Notes under the pieces: generated by a model
Databases searched by the model: none
What the model was told of the DNA's origin: nothing
The model's input: only the letters and a program-made list of their open reading frames with translations
Source: Basidiobolus ranarum
Taxonomy: Eukaryota; Basidiobolomycota; Basidiobolomycetes; Basidiobolales
Length of the DNA: 32,175 nt
Direction: 5' to 3'
Assembly: GCA_040143965.1 (NCBI GenBank)
Contig: JASJQH010000085.1
Span: 1 to 32,175 of the forward strand
Part shown: in pieces, positions 1 through 11,094 of the stretch
Layout of the letters: every line of letters begins with the position of its first letter
Numbering within the stretch: position 1 is the stretch's first letter
Made by a program: the position numbers and the translations under genes

Positions 1-100
1 GGCCCCTGCCGCTGAGTCCACTCCCCCACCACTCCCTCCATTCAACTCAGACCGCCTCTGTCCTGGGGGGGCGGGGCCGGGGCGCCCCAAATCGCTATTC
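1..100. other. GC-rich patch at window edge
   Basis: The first ~95 bases are strongly G+C-rich, with runs of C, a G7 run and GGGGC/GGCGC clusters near 66-89. The DNA from about 110 onward is AT-rich like all other intergenic DNA here. No ORF or RNA fold is recognised. It may be a real local island or an assembly-edge artefact. Confidence 0.5.
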
Positions 101-450
101 TTATCCTTGTATTGCAGCCTAAATTTATCTACTGAGTGCATTTAGGTTTGTATTGAGCATTGTGTTAAGCATTGTAATGAGACCTGGTGATCTCGTAGCT
201 AATATGGAAATATAAGGAGATACTTGGTCAATATGGATATAGAAATAATGCAGGAATTCCAAGGGGTACATCATTCTGTGTATCCAAAGATCTTCAGTGA
301 TACTTGTTGCAACTGCATCTGGTTACTGCATCTAGTTCAACCATGCTATTCTATTCACGTCGTTAGCCACAACATAGATTCTTTCTAGGTGTCTACGTGG
401 GCTTTTTACTCAACTAACACGGAGTCATCAATATAATGGCGAAGATTGTG

Positions 451-483
451 TATATGTATATATATATATATATGTGTGTGTGT
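451..483. repeat. (TA)n(TG)n microsatellite
   Basis: About 20 bases of alternating TA, interrupted once by TG, pass directly into (TG)5. It is a simple-sequence repeat upstream of the NoxR promoter. Confidence 0.9.
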
Positions 484-790
484 ACCTATTGTTGTAATCT
501 AAAGCTACATTGGAATCCTCATATACTGTATGCGCTGTCGTGTAATCAAGTGTACACTGATGCGAAGTTACAACGGGTACGCTGCCAGACAAGTTGACAG
601 ATCGACCAATGATTTCCCAATCATGACGAACACTAAATTAAAACAAATAAACCAATTTATGAAGGGATAGCTAATATTGCTTGGAGATTCAATCCGTGCA
701 GCCATGTAAAGCTGTCTTCATTACAATTCAGTATTCAAATGAGTGAAGGTTCCAAGATCATATATGCACACCTCTGTATCCTCCTAATGG

Positions 791-797
791 TATAAAA
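791..797 (+). promoter_or_regulatory. TATA box for NoxR gene
   Basis: TATAAAA lies 154 bp before the predicted ATG at 951 and is followed by a pyrimidine-rich stretch (836-930), as expected for a start region and short leader. Inferred from sequence and position only. Confidence 0.5.
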
Positions 798-950
798 GTA
801 CACTGATCAGAAATACGGATTAACTAATTCTCGATTACTCCTCTCTTTCACTGTTCAACCAAATTCAATCTTGCCCTCTTGCTCTTCCGAGGATTTACTT
901 TGACAGCCTCTCAATTCTATTCACCCCATTATCCATTGTTGTCTGTGAGC

Positions 951-2911
951 ATGTCTCTTAAGGTTCGCTCATTTTCTTTGTCAGCTACGAGTGATCATTC
1001 GACTCTAACTCAAATTATTCCGCTCTTGTTTCCTTCATAACAACGATTAGGTTGAACTTGAACAGTGGCTCTTAGCAACGAAGGCATTTGATGATAAAGA
1101 TTATGAGGCCTCGTTAGATTTATTTGAGGTATGTTTTGCTGTTCCTATTTGAATATTATATCTTTTTAAGGCCAGTGTGAATTGAATCTTTATTTATTGC
1201 TAACAAAGGGGATCGCTGACTCTGCAAAAATCCTCTTCAATATCGGTGTAATCCTTGGAGCTATGGATGATCATGAATCAGCGGTATTGACATTGATATT
1301 TAATAAAAAGGGCACTCCCAGGTTTTCACTAACCTCGATTAAAACATTATAAAGATTCATGCTTATGTTTCCGCATTACAACTAGACCAATACTTTGCAA
1401 TTGCTTATTTCCAGAAAGGAGTTTCCAATATGATTCTAAAAGATTTTCATGCCGCTTTTGATGACTTTAACGATGCTCTTTTGGTAACAACCGTTATTTA
1501 CATTCGATTTGATTCGATTTGATTTGGTGCTAACTTTTCTATCAAGTATCTCCGTGGAAACCTCTACATTGATTACTCACAACTAGGCTTGACATTCAAA
1601 TTATATTCTTGCGAAGTGTTGTACAATCGAGCTTTATGCTACTTTGAGCTAAGCGAGGATGCTCTAGGAATGAATGACTTACTCGCCGCCCAAAAAGAGA
1701 AACAAATCGTTGAACATCGAATCGTTGATCGAGCCATCGACAACAAAGGAAAGGTAAGTATCTTGTACGAAAGAATAATTTGGATGCTAGATGATATTCA
1801 TACAGTATTTTCAATTTAGGATTGTCCATTTTATTCATTGCCTACTGGAATGCTTTATAGACCCTGTGAAAACAAAATCAAGAATTCAAAAAAAGTGGAT
1901 TACTTGGGAAATTCCAAACTGATTGCTGCCGTAGAAGATGGTGATACTTTTACAGGATTCAAAGGGGCTATGGTTCGAAGAGTATGCTTCTCTGATTGAT
2001 TTTATATTACATACAAATTTGGAAATACTAAGCTAATTTAAACTTATAGGCAACCAATAATAGTACCACCAGTCCGGTTCCAGTATCAAGAGCTGGATTT
2101 GGAAAGCCACTTTCTGCGCCTGCTTTCTCTCCTAGAAATGTGACAAATCCCTATGCCAACAATCAATTCTCCCGCAATGCTGTGGGTAAAGATAGTAGAT
2201 ATCGAAATCTTCCTAAAGCTTTTGCCAGTGTGAAAAGTAATGCTACTGGTGGCGGCTTAGTACGTAGAGCTACGAGTAGTGATAACATAACGAATTCACC
2301 TGGAGGTAATACTAGAGCTGCTGAACGTTTTCGTCAACAATATGGTTTACTTCGTAGTAATAGTGAAGTAGGCAATTCGGGTGCGGCTGAGGTTCCTAAA
2401 CTAGATATATACTCCGCAATGGAAATGAGCCACCCTATTAATACTGCTCCAGCTAGAGCCGGTAATTGGGACGGCTTCGAATCGTCCTCACCATCTTCAA
2501 AAGTCCCCTCACCAAGCTCGAGTTTTGGTTCCTCCGAAGATAGTATGTCAATATTGAGCAGCAAGTCAGTTCGCATTCCCAAAGGATTGGTAAGTTTATT
2601 TGTATATTTAACTCTCTAGTCTCTAAAGAAAAGTGAAGTTAAAGTTTTATAACTTTCAGTTAAAAGTCAAGTGTCATCACCATGACACTCGAGTTCTCTT
2701 GGTTCATATTGATATCTCTTTCAACGAATTGACCTCACGAATTCAAGAAAAATTCGAAATACTGAAACCAGTGAAACTTAAATACCGTGATGAAGATGAC
2801 GAGCTAGTACTCATGACAGACCAAGAAGATATGGAGATGGCTAGAAGCTGGCTCAACGATACTCCTGAAGAAGGCCCAGGAGATCGTCTGGAAGTGTGGT
2901 GCTTTGAATAA
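951..2911 (+). CDS. noxR: NoxR: p67phox-like NADPH oxidase regulator
   Basis: Fungal NoxR binds Rac GTPase and activates NADPH oxidases that make superoxide during differentiation (family knowledge). Eight exons join into 484 aa: 951-962, 1051-1128, 1209-1283, 1355-1483, 1547-1753, 1820-1981, 2050-2589, 2660-2911. Residues 1-165 form TPR helices, with the family signatures IADSAKILFNIGVI, QLDQYFAIAYFQ and TFKLYSCEVLYNRALCY. Residues ~165-221 hold the conserved activation segment (VDYLGNSKLIAAV...FTGF). A Ser/Gly-rich linker (222-400) follows, then a C-terminal PB1 domain (402-484) with an OPCA-type acidic motif (YRDEDDELVLMTDQEDMEMA). No SH3 domain is present, which separates fungal NoxR from animal p67phox. 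The ATG at 951 was chosen because a 12-nt first exon (MSLK) matches the family N-terminus. All seven introns are phase 0. The first donor (GTTCGC) is weak. An AATAAA (2907-2912) overlaps the stop. Confidence 0.9.
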
Positions 2912-3340
2912 AATCACAGCAATAGTTACCAGTTGTCTAGTATGAAAGAATATTTTATTTAATTAACTTTTTCTTGTCATAAATAATACCATTTCCTTAA
3001 ATACTTTAGTCTTTGATTTTCCCTTTCTTTATAGTTAATACTTTCATACAGATCTACTTTAGAACTTGGTACACATACAACCCTCTTTAGATATCTAGAT
3101 GTCAGTTTATCTTAGATTTCCAGTCTCCAACAGATAATTCTCAACCAACAGGATTCATCATATTGGATATATTCACACCCATTTGGACAAACATCAAAAG
3201 TGATATCGCAACAGGTTTCATTTTACTTCCATTCATTCACCAACTTAAACCATACATTGAATATTTTAAAAGAATTCCAGGATAATTCATCACCCAAGAT
3301 TGACATGTCATAATAACCCTTTTTAATACCCAATCTTAAA

Positions 3341-3387
3341 TCCCATCCCATCCCATCCCCTGCCCTTCCCTTCCCTTCCCTTCCCTA
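3341..3387. repeat. (CCCAT)n/(CCCTT)n pentanucleotide repeat
   Basis: About four CCCAT units (3341-3360) run into four CCCTT units (3361-3387), giving a pure C/T strand. It is simple-sequence DNA between convergent genes. Confidence 0.85.
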
Positions 3388-3705
3388 CTTGGTAAGAATC
3401 CCTTTTTTTAATGAAGTTTCTGCCTGGGATAGATATTCTGAAATTCCCTTTTCAACTTTGGATTTTGGTTAAAATTGCTGGTCATTTTATCTTACTAAAA
3501 AAAAACACTAAAAATTCATTTCAATTCATATCCTCTCATTGCCTTGGCTTGCCTTGCCTTGCATTTAATCCAGACAACTTCAACTCTGATAGATACCAGT
3601 AGAAACGTAAATAAATTCACCATGTTCAAGCATTCTCACGATTCAATTATCTTCCAAAATACTTGAATCCATTTTCATTTCCAATGGCTTGTGTAAATGA
3701 ATGAT

Positions 3706-3711
3706 TTTATT
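3706..3711 (-). terminator. Poly(A) signal, UBR1 gene
   Basis: Reads AATAAA on the minus strand, 68 bp beyond the predicted UBR1 stop codon. Position and sequence fit a polyadenylation signal. Confidence 0.4.
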
Positions 3712-3778
3712 TGAAGAGAGATTAGTCAAAGAAATAACATTAAGGAGATCAACAATAACATCATCAAAGTATGCCTTA

Positions 3779-6700
3779 TTACAACGTATCCCACCCACCA
3801 GTATCGAATGTCTGCTCTATTTTTCTTGCGACAATAATGGGTATGGTTTGAGTTAACCAAGTACGTCTCACATCATCATAACGTTGAAGATTTAAATATT
3901 GTGGTCTACCCCGTCTAAAGAAATCATATTCAACTTGAATAAACTATTTTTCACCAGATTAAGATTTGAATGAATATTGTAAATTTACCTTAATCCATGA
4001 TCTACTTCACCGTGAACATCTAAATACGGTGCATCCATAAAGCATCCATTCTCTCGGTGTTGATAAACTACCATACTCTTTTTCACTAGAAGACACATTC
4101 CGACACTTCCGAGGCATCTAATAATCAAGTAAATTCCTTTTAAAATTCATTCTTCACACTAATATTTCTCAACTACTTACTCTTTCATATGACGATAGCA
4201 TTCTCCCCTTTTCCCATCGATACAGCAATCACTTTGACTGCAAAGGAATATCCCGCAAAGCAAACAGAGGGCGGGATTTGAAGGGACCTTTCCACATCTA
4301 CGACATATTGTACTTGAGCTCACCTGGAATAGAGCATCCAATCGCCCTGGAAGAGGTATAAGTTCAAAGATACAAGGGTGGTTCAAATGAATCGGTGTCA
4401 CAGGAGTGATTGATTTGGAGCTACTGCGATGATATTGTAAATGATAACACCATCCGTAAATTATTGGTGATGAAATACATATTTCTGATAAAGCAGGAAG
4501 TCGAAGGTATTCGCACAATCTATCAAATTCAGTGGCCGAGTCGGAAGGATTGGCATTTGCAGGGGGCATAAGAAGTCCAAAACGAACGTGGAAAAATATG
4601 GCAGCTCTTCTCAAGAATGGTAAAGTGAAAGTTCGAATCATTTTAGTTAAGATTCGGTTATCTATTTGTGACAGTATGCAACTGATTTCTTGTTCAGTTT
4701 TTCCTGTCTGTGATAGGACTTCGGCCGCGAAAGGTGCTACATCAAATTCTCCGTAATTGGTTCCATTTCTAAAGTACTGACTTTGTTCCTTCCAGCCATT
4801 TCCAATTTGATTCTCAGCCAAAGCCGACTCTCCTAAAGCAACAATTACTCTTACAACCTCGGCAGTATACAGTAGTCGTAGTAAATGATACACGTCCAAA
4901 GTTAACGAAGAAACCGCAAATCCACAAAGCTCAACTAGAACGAAAAATGGATCCTCACCCAGTAAGGGCTGGATAGTACGCGAGGTTTTGGGGAATTTAC
5001 TAGAAGCTCGGCTTGAGGCGACGTGTTCAAAGTGATAAATGATTTGCTTCATTCTACGGGAAGCACCTTTTTTCCATTGTGGCAATGTTTCGGAGGATGT
5101 ATCATTCTCCGGATAGGCAGTGGCGAAGCGTGTCAAGGAATTCAAGAAAACTCTCAATAGGGTCCAAGTTGTAGTTCCAATGTTTCCAAGTAGGGCACCG
5201 TTAACTGAAGTGTCATTCTTCTTTACACCTCGTGCTTTAATTTCCAAACACGAAATGGTGTAAGCAAGTATATCGGACAACAAATTAAAATCTTCTGGTG
5301 CTTGATGGTGACTTGTTTGAGGCTCTTCGATGTTTTGATGGAAATATGCACTGTGCATAACCGCTACCATACTAACGAACATTTGCTTGAGAACTGTCTC
5401 CCCATCTTGAGACTCGCTCTCCCGAGAGGTGGAAGTCGCTTGGGCCTCAAGTGGCGCACCAGGAGCTCGTAGAAACTCTTGAACAAATTGGGTTATTGCT
5501 TCTCTCAATCTCCCAGCTCCGCTCTCTCTTCTTCCATCTGGGAATCTGGAAGACGTAGATAATCTATCAGAATCACGAACAGCTCCATCAGAGATATTGA
5601 CCGAGTTTTCAGCATCTTCATTGATTTCCGATTCTTTGATAAGACTTTTTGCGGCATTCATGAATTCTTCATTTATCCATTTACTGTAGTCTGGATTTAA
5701 ATATTGGATCACTTTCTCGTAGTGCTCCTTAGTCTCGGTGACGACTGGGATCAGAATATTTCCGAGTGATTTACAGAGAGGACACATGAATTCCTTGAGC
5801 TCAATGTTTTCAGGATGATTACGAGTGGGTTGCAGAGAATGGCGTTGCTCAATCGAAGCGAAATAGCTATTAAAGCATTGCACATGCATAAGATGGCCGC
5901 AGGAAGATCCGTACAATCCGCGCCGAGATGACTTGAAAGAGAATGCTTCAGCAAAGTGGGATACGTCGTCGTTTATTACATTCCGTTGGACATGGTCATC
6001 CAGGGTTTCTGGAGCATCCAACACTTGTGTCAGCATTCTTGGATCATCGAGGAAGGTATGTCGGAGTAGCCTGGAGTCCTGTATAGATCCTAGCATTCCA
6101 TATAACGAGTTGCGGTCGAGCTCTTCTTGACATACAATACACGTTCCAACAGGGTGTTCCCATAGTTTTGGAATATCATCATGGATGCTGTCGTCAAGCT
6201 CAAATGCCTCATCTTCCCCATATTCATCATCGTCCATGTACTCATCCTCCTCCATGTCGCTGAAATAATCTTCGTTTTGAGCAAGGAATGATTGCTGTGC
6301 TTTCGCAAAATCGTTCATGATCTTAGTCTGAAGCTCCTTGGCGGCGATCTTCTTACGTTCATGCTCCGTTAACTCGGCACTAACACTCTCGGACATAAGG
6401 CCAACTTCATGCTTGACCTTTGCAATGCTCTCTCTACTGATTGGCCCACCATATTTATCAAAAACTGAGATTATATAATCGGTCTTGGGTTTCACCTCAG
6501 GATATTTAGAATGATCAAAGTATTCTAGAAGGAATTCCAAAAGAGTAATGGAGATGGAACGATCTTGAATCAAATATTTCTCAGTCATTGCGTTGAAAAT
6601 AAAGCCAGATGAATAGGTAGCAGACCCATCCTCATGCTCAAGACCTTCGAATGCCATCATGATTAGGTGAAGTGCTTCGTCTACGATGGTCTCTGATTTG

Positions 6701-9700
6701 ATGAGACTCTCGTGTACAGCATACCAGAGGGCATTGAAGATAATACGACATAAGCTTGGGGAATGGAGAGTCTGAGATAAATTGATGTATGGGCCCCGCT
6801 CAATTGGCACGAGCTTTGGCTTGACAAACACTGGCGTATCCTTGTCTAGGAATTGCTTCTGCATCTTGGTCTTGAGTATTTCTTCAGCTTCTTCACGGTT
6901 GTTTCTCGAATAATGTATAAAGTAAGGATCGACCGCGTCATAGTATTCCTCCTTAAGTTCGTAGCATCCATGGGAAATACCATCCGGTGGCTTGAAGTTG
7001 GAGACCTCCTTTAGAATCTCATCAAAGTTTTCGTATTGGATCAATCGCTCGGGGATTCTCTTCGTTAGTTCAGAATAAGCGATTGGGGAGATGCAACCGT
7101 GTATGATCTCTCGTCTGACTTTCTCGTCCATAGTTATGCCAGTGACAATGGCTCTCTCTCCTACGCAAATGATGATCAAATTAAGCAGGTCTTCTATCAA
7201 AAACATCAATTGCGTTGGTTCAAACTCCGAGTTCGGAATATTATTAAACCAATTCAACAATCCGTATCTATCAACGATGTTGGTTAAGACTCGGTCAGTA
7301 TCCAAGACAACTAACGCCGTCTGGATGAGTAGAACTTCCAGGTCATAAGTATTCTCCCGCAGCGAGCAATCGAGATAGTGGTGAGCCTGGAGTAGGATTG
7401 GAAGCAGGGTACTTTAGCCCTATGCATAGCAATAACAAACATCTATAGAGTATCGACATACCTGGTTTCTTATACCGAACCCATTTCTAACCCAAAGTCC
7501 CGCACGGATCTGGGCCAACAAGCCACTGACTATAAATGCAATCAAAAAGAGTCAACTGACTGTCAGTAGAAGTTAAAAACACAATAACTACATACCTCTA
7601 ATAGGATAGTCAACCAGTGCCAGAAAACGATCAGTACCCTCCGCTTCATCGATGTTTAACAGCATGTTCTTAAAGCTGCGGTAGCCAGACTCTATAATGG
7701 CAGAAGTCTCCAGTAGATGGACATTTTCAAGCAATCCTCCAAAAAACCAATGTAGAGGATGATGGAACGATACAGGCTGGCTCGAGATTTCATACTCAAC
7801 GATATTATAATTATTGGCCAGCTTGAATTTAGGAGGTTGATGTTCAACGCGTCTTTGAGGTCCAGTATCATCATCAGCATCTGGAGGTTGTGGAGGGGAG
7901 TGATTTGCCCATTCGGATATTTTCAATATAACCTCTCTAATGGCTCTGGCCAATACGTCGGTATTGGTTGTATAGCATTCGGCAAAGTTTCGGCATAACT
8001 TGGCGTGATGGAGGGTCGCGTTGAAGGCGTTAATCCAAGTGTCAGTCTCATATTCAATATGTTGCGACACATATCTAACTGAAGGATTCATTCCTTGAAA
8101 TGGAACCAAGAAATCCATATACTGGCCTAGGTAAGCAGGCTCTTTAGGGATCACGCGCTTAACATTGTCGGAGCTAACCAAATAGCGAAGATCACTGAAA
8201 ATATGGAAATAGCGACGATTACGCATCGCCTCTGAATCACAATCAATGGTCAAATATATAGGCACCTCGAAAGGAGTCAGCTTGACTTTTCCGGTCAGGA
8301 AAAATGATCGGAAGATCGAAAGTATCGATGTTAAGAAGTGGCAATCTTGGACTAAATATTCAGAGATTGTTGGGACTGTGAAGACTTGAACTGAAAATAA
8401 AATGATGGAATCTTCGGGAACTTGATCTCTTAATAGGAACGCAGAACTCAGCTCGTGGTACATTAAGGCAAATCGAACGGCTATTTTTTGGAAGAATTCA
8501 GTTAAATATTCCCTCAAACAACAAAGCACACCACCAACATACCGATAAACTTCTTGAACCATGGTATAGCAACCGAAGCAGTAATATAGAGCTCCCTCAA
8601 ACTATTACGCGCCTCTCTCCAGAGTCTGAGGTCATATATCAGTAGTTTATCCAAGCGAAGGCGATTTGACCTTGAGCCATCCGTAAATTCCGAAGAAAGT
8701 TCATCAGTTTTAGATGTTTGTCCTTTGCTCCGAGATAGATTGGGAAGTTGGCTTTCATCACGGTTATTAGGCTGTTCATCGTCAACAACCATTGTCGTCA
8801 CACTAGGATATGTGTTGTAATCCATTGAGACTCTATCCTCATTAGCACCAATTGGATCGTAGCTCTCTTCATCTTCGTCCATACAAATGTTGCTTCCAGT
8901 ATCACTTCCACCCTCGCTTTGACTATCTCCAACATCGTATTGATCATAAAAGTACACGCTTGGTTCCTGTCCCAAAACCTCACAGAGAGTCTCCATAAAC
9001 ACATGAAGAATCTTACCCTTCATAACAGAACCGATTTGCCCACGCTTTCCAACAGACAGTTCTTTGAGCCATTGGATAAACATTCCGCTTATTTCCTCTC
9101 TAAAATTGTCACGAGCAGAGCGAATAGTCACGCTAAGACCAATTGAGCTAATTCTATCTGCAACTCTCTGAAGTCGTGGGATAGAAGAGGATATTTCTAC
9201 GGTTTCACGCCCCTAGTTATTTTACGTTTGAGTTACGAAGTTTTTATAAAGTTATGAGGAGAACTTACATGGCTATCAACATGATGTGCGACTCGGTTTG
9301 CTTCTACTTTTGAGCACCCAGTAGCCTCAATGACTTGATCAATAACTTCTTGGAAAGAATGGCTTTCATCATTCCATAGTACACAAGCATAAATCGTTTG
9401 CTCGGGCTCCACACTTCCAATAATTTGATCAATTTTAGCAGTTTCTTGTTTGATATGTTCAATGTCTCTGGAATAAGTTAAACTCTCTGGAGAAAAACAA
9501 AGTGTTTGTAACATGAAATCTATGACAGTTAGCATAGTCTCCTGAATAGAAAATACAAGGTCGTCAGGGACAGGTTGCACGTCCTCCTCGTCATCTTCCT
9601 CTGCCACTTTCTCTTCCTGAATTTCATCAGCTGTATGATAACTGCACTGTAAAGGTATTTTCCAAGCTTCTAAATCACCACAATCACAGCATCCTCCGGA

Positions 9701-10211
9701 ACCTGAATTGACAGAAAAACTGGTATCATGGCCTGTATGATCAGTTGCATGAAAACAACGAGAACAAAGCACACAAGTATCATCTAAGGCGCAGTTTCTA
9801 CAAATAACAAAGTTAGTCACATTTGAAAACTACACCTTCTTACTATTGAATTTCATACGAATAAATAGAATATTACCTGCAACGATATACACCTTCACCT
9901 CTCTTGAATACATGGCCACAGGGCTTTCCCTTCTGGGCCGGCAAATACTCAGGATCCAAACTGTTTTCGGGCTTTAACTCATCTTGACGATCAAGTACTT
10001 CAGGAAACAAAAGGTTTATATAGTCATAATTGAAACCGCATAAAGAGGATAAAAATACACGAAGTATTTCTTTTTGTGCGGTTGCGTCAAGGCGATAGTT
10101 GAATTTTTTGGGAGAATCTCTTAAATAATTAGCAAATGAAAAATCCCCCTCCACAGCAAAAGAGAAATCCTCGTCAGCAGTAGAAGAGTTATGAAGTGGT
10201 ACTGAATCCAT
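3779..10211 (-). CDS. UBR1: UBR1-type N-recognin E3 ubiquitin ligase
   Basis: N-recognin of the Arg/N-degron pathway: binds destabilising N-termini and ubiquitinates the protein with a Rad6-type E2. Eight exons (minus strand): 10211-9877, 9797-9269, 9212-8543, 8480-7596, 7529-7462, 7386-4181, 4117-3989, 3914-3779, giving 1985 aa, close to yeast Ubr1 (~1950). The UBR box at ~97-165 (CGHVFKRGEGVYRC...CCDCGD) is the type-1 site. A ClpS-like domain at ~247-290 (ACVLWNDESHSFQEVI) is the type-2 site. A RING-H2 has C1245/C1248, C1325, H1327, H1330, C1333 and C1364/C1367. A Cys-rich UBR autoinhibitory domain (~1852 on; CRRCGKVP, LCLLCG, GECYRHMKE) ends with GLRRGRPQYLNLQRY. A very acidic loop (~1200-1230) precedes the RING. 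The last two exons are short and were found by extending past the stop at 4177. The ATG at 10211 is the first in frame. Confidence 0.93.
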
Positions 10212-11094
10212 TTGGTATAGTCTACCAATGGTTTTGAAATCAAATGTTTAAGGCTTAATCCACACTTGAGGGAAAGGAATCTGCTGTAAAGAAAAGAGGA
10301 TTGCTTTACTAAACTGTTGAACGTTTCTTTTCTAAAATCTTAAGAATAGAGAGTTATTATGTTCAAGTAGAAATATTCAATACAAATATTTTGAGCTACA
10401 GAGTTGATAAGTCGAAGTATGTTGTATTTTGAATATCTATGATTTCTAAGGCCACTTTAGTAAACCATATTGATTACGCACTTGTAATGTATAAAATGTA
10501 AAAAATGAATTGTTAATCGATTAATCCATAGCCGCAATGGCACGATTTAATGAATGTTGAGGGAGAGTCACCAAGATCTCAACATAGAAATTAAGCACAA
10601 CTGTAGATTCAGATAATTTAGAAACAATCCAGCACAATTCTCTTACTGGAATTGTAGCGTTTTAAGATAGCAAATCATCCTGTATCCAGAAGATCCTATC
10701 CCTCGCCTCCTATCATCACATGGAATATGATCAAGAGTAAGGATACGTTTATAATTATATGCATTTGAAGAGTCGGTTCTTGTTAAAATTCAAGTGTATC
10801 ATTACATCAAACTAGTTTGTAAGTTAAAAGCGGTTTTGAAATTCCGAACAATAAATGAAACCGCATGTCAGTTTATGTAATCGCCTAAACCAATTGTTAG
10901 TAATCACTGAATTCCCTAATATATTTGATGAACTAAGGGTACCCACTCTGGATATGTAGATTGAAATACAGTGCAATATCAACTCTATCTTATCTATATC
11001 GAAAAAGTAAGCTCAATCAACCTTGGACAGTTTTAGCTTCTTCAGTGACCATTCATTTAAACCTTCATTTTCGTGACGAACGAATTGTCTAATA
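10212..11094. promoter_or_regulatory. Divergent UBR1/INTS10 promoter region
   Basis: 883 bp of AT-rich DNA between two head-to-head start codons. It must hold both promoters, but I see no clear TATA box, tandem repeat or ORF, and no RNA gene. Confidence 0.5.

Larger units (their letters stand above)
101..950. other. Upstream region of the NoxR gene
   Basis: AT-rich non-coding stretch with no convincing ORF on either strand. It contains a TA/TG microsatellite (451-483) and a TATA box (791-797) serving the gene that starts at 951. Nothing else recognised. Confidence 0.5.
2912..3778. other. Tail-to-tail intergenic, NoxR and UBR1
   Basis: Non-coding AT-rich stretch between two convergent genes. 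It holds a pyrimidine-rich pentanucleotide repeat (3341-3387), a short GCCTT-rich run near 3540-3562, and a minus-strand poly(A) signal (3706-3711). The small ORF at 3411-3602 shows no protein-like features. Confidence 0.5.

Noticed and set aside
7091-7348. Plus-strand frames opposite UBR1
   Set aside because: They lie antisense to a conserved coding exon and lack protein-like features or splice support.
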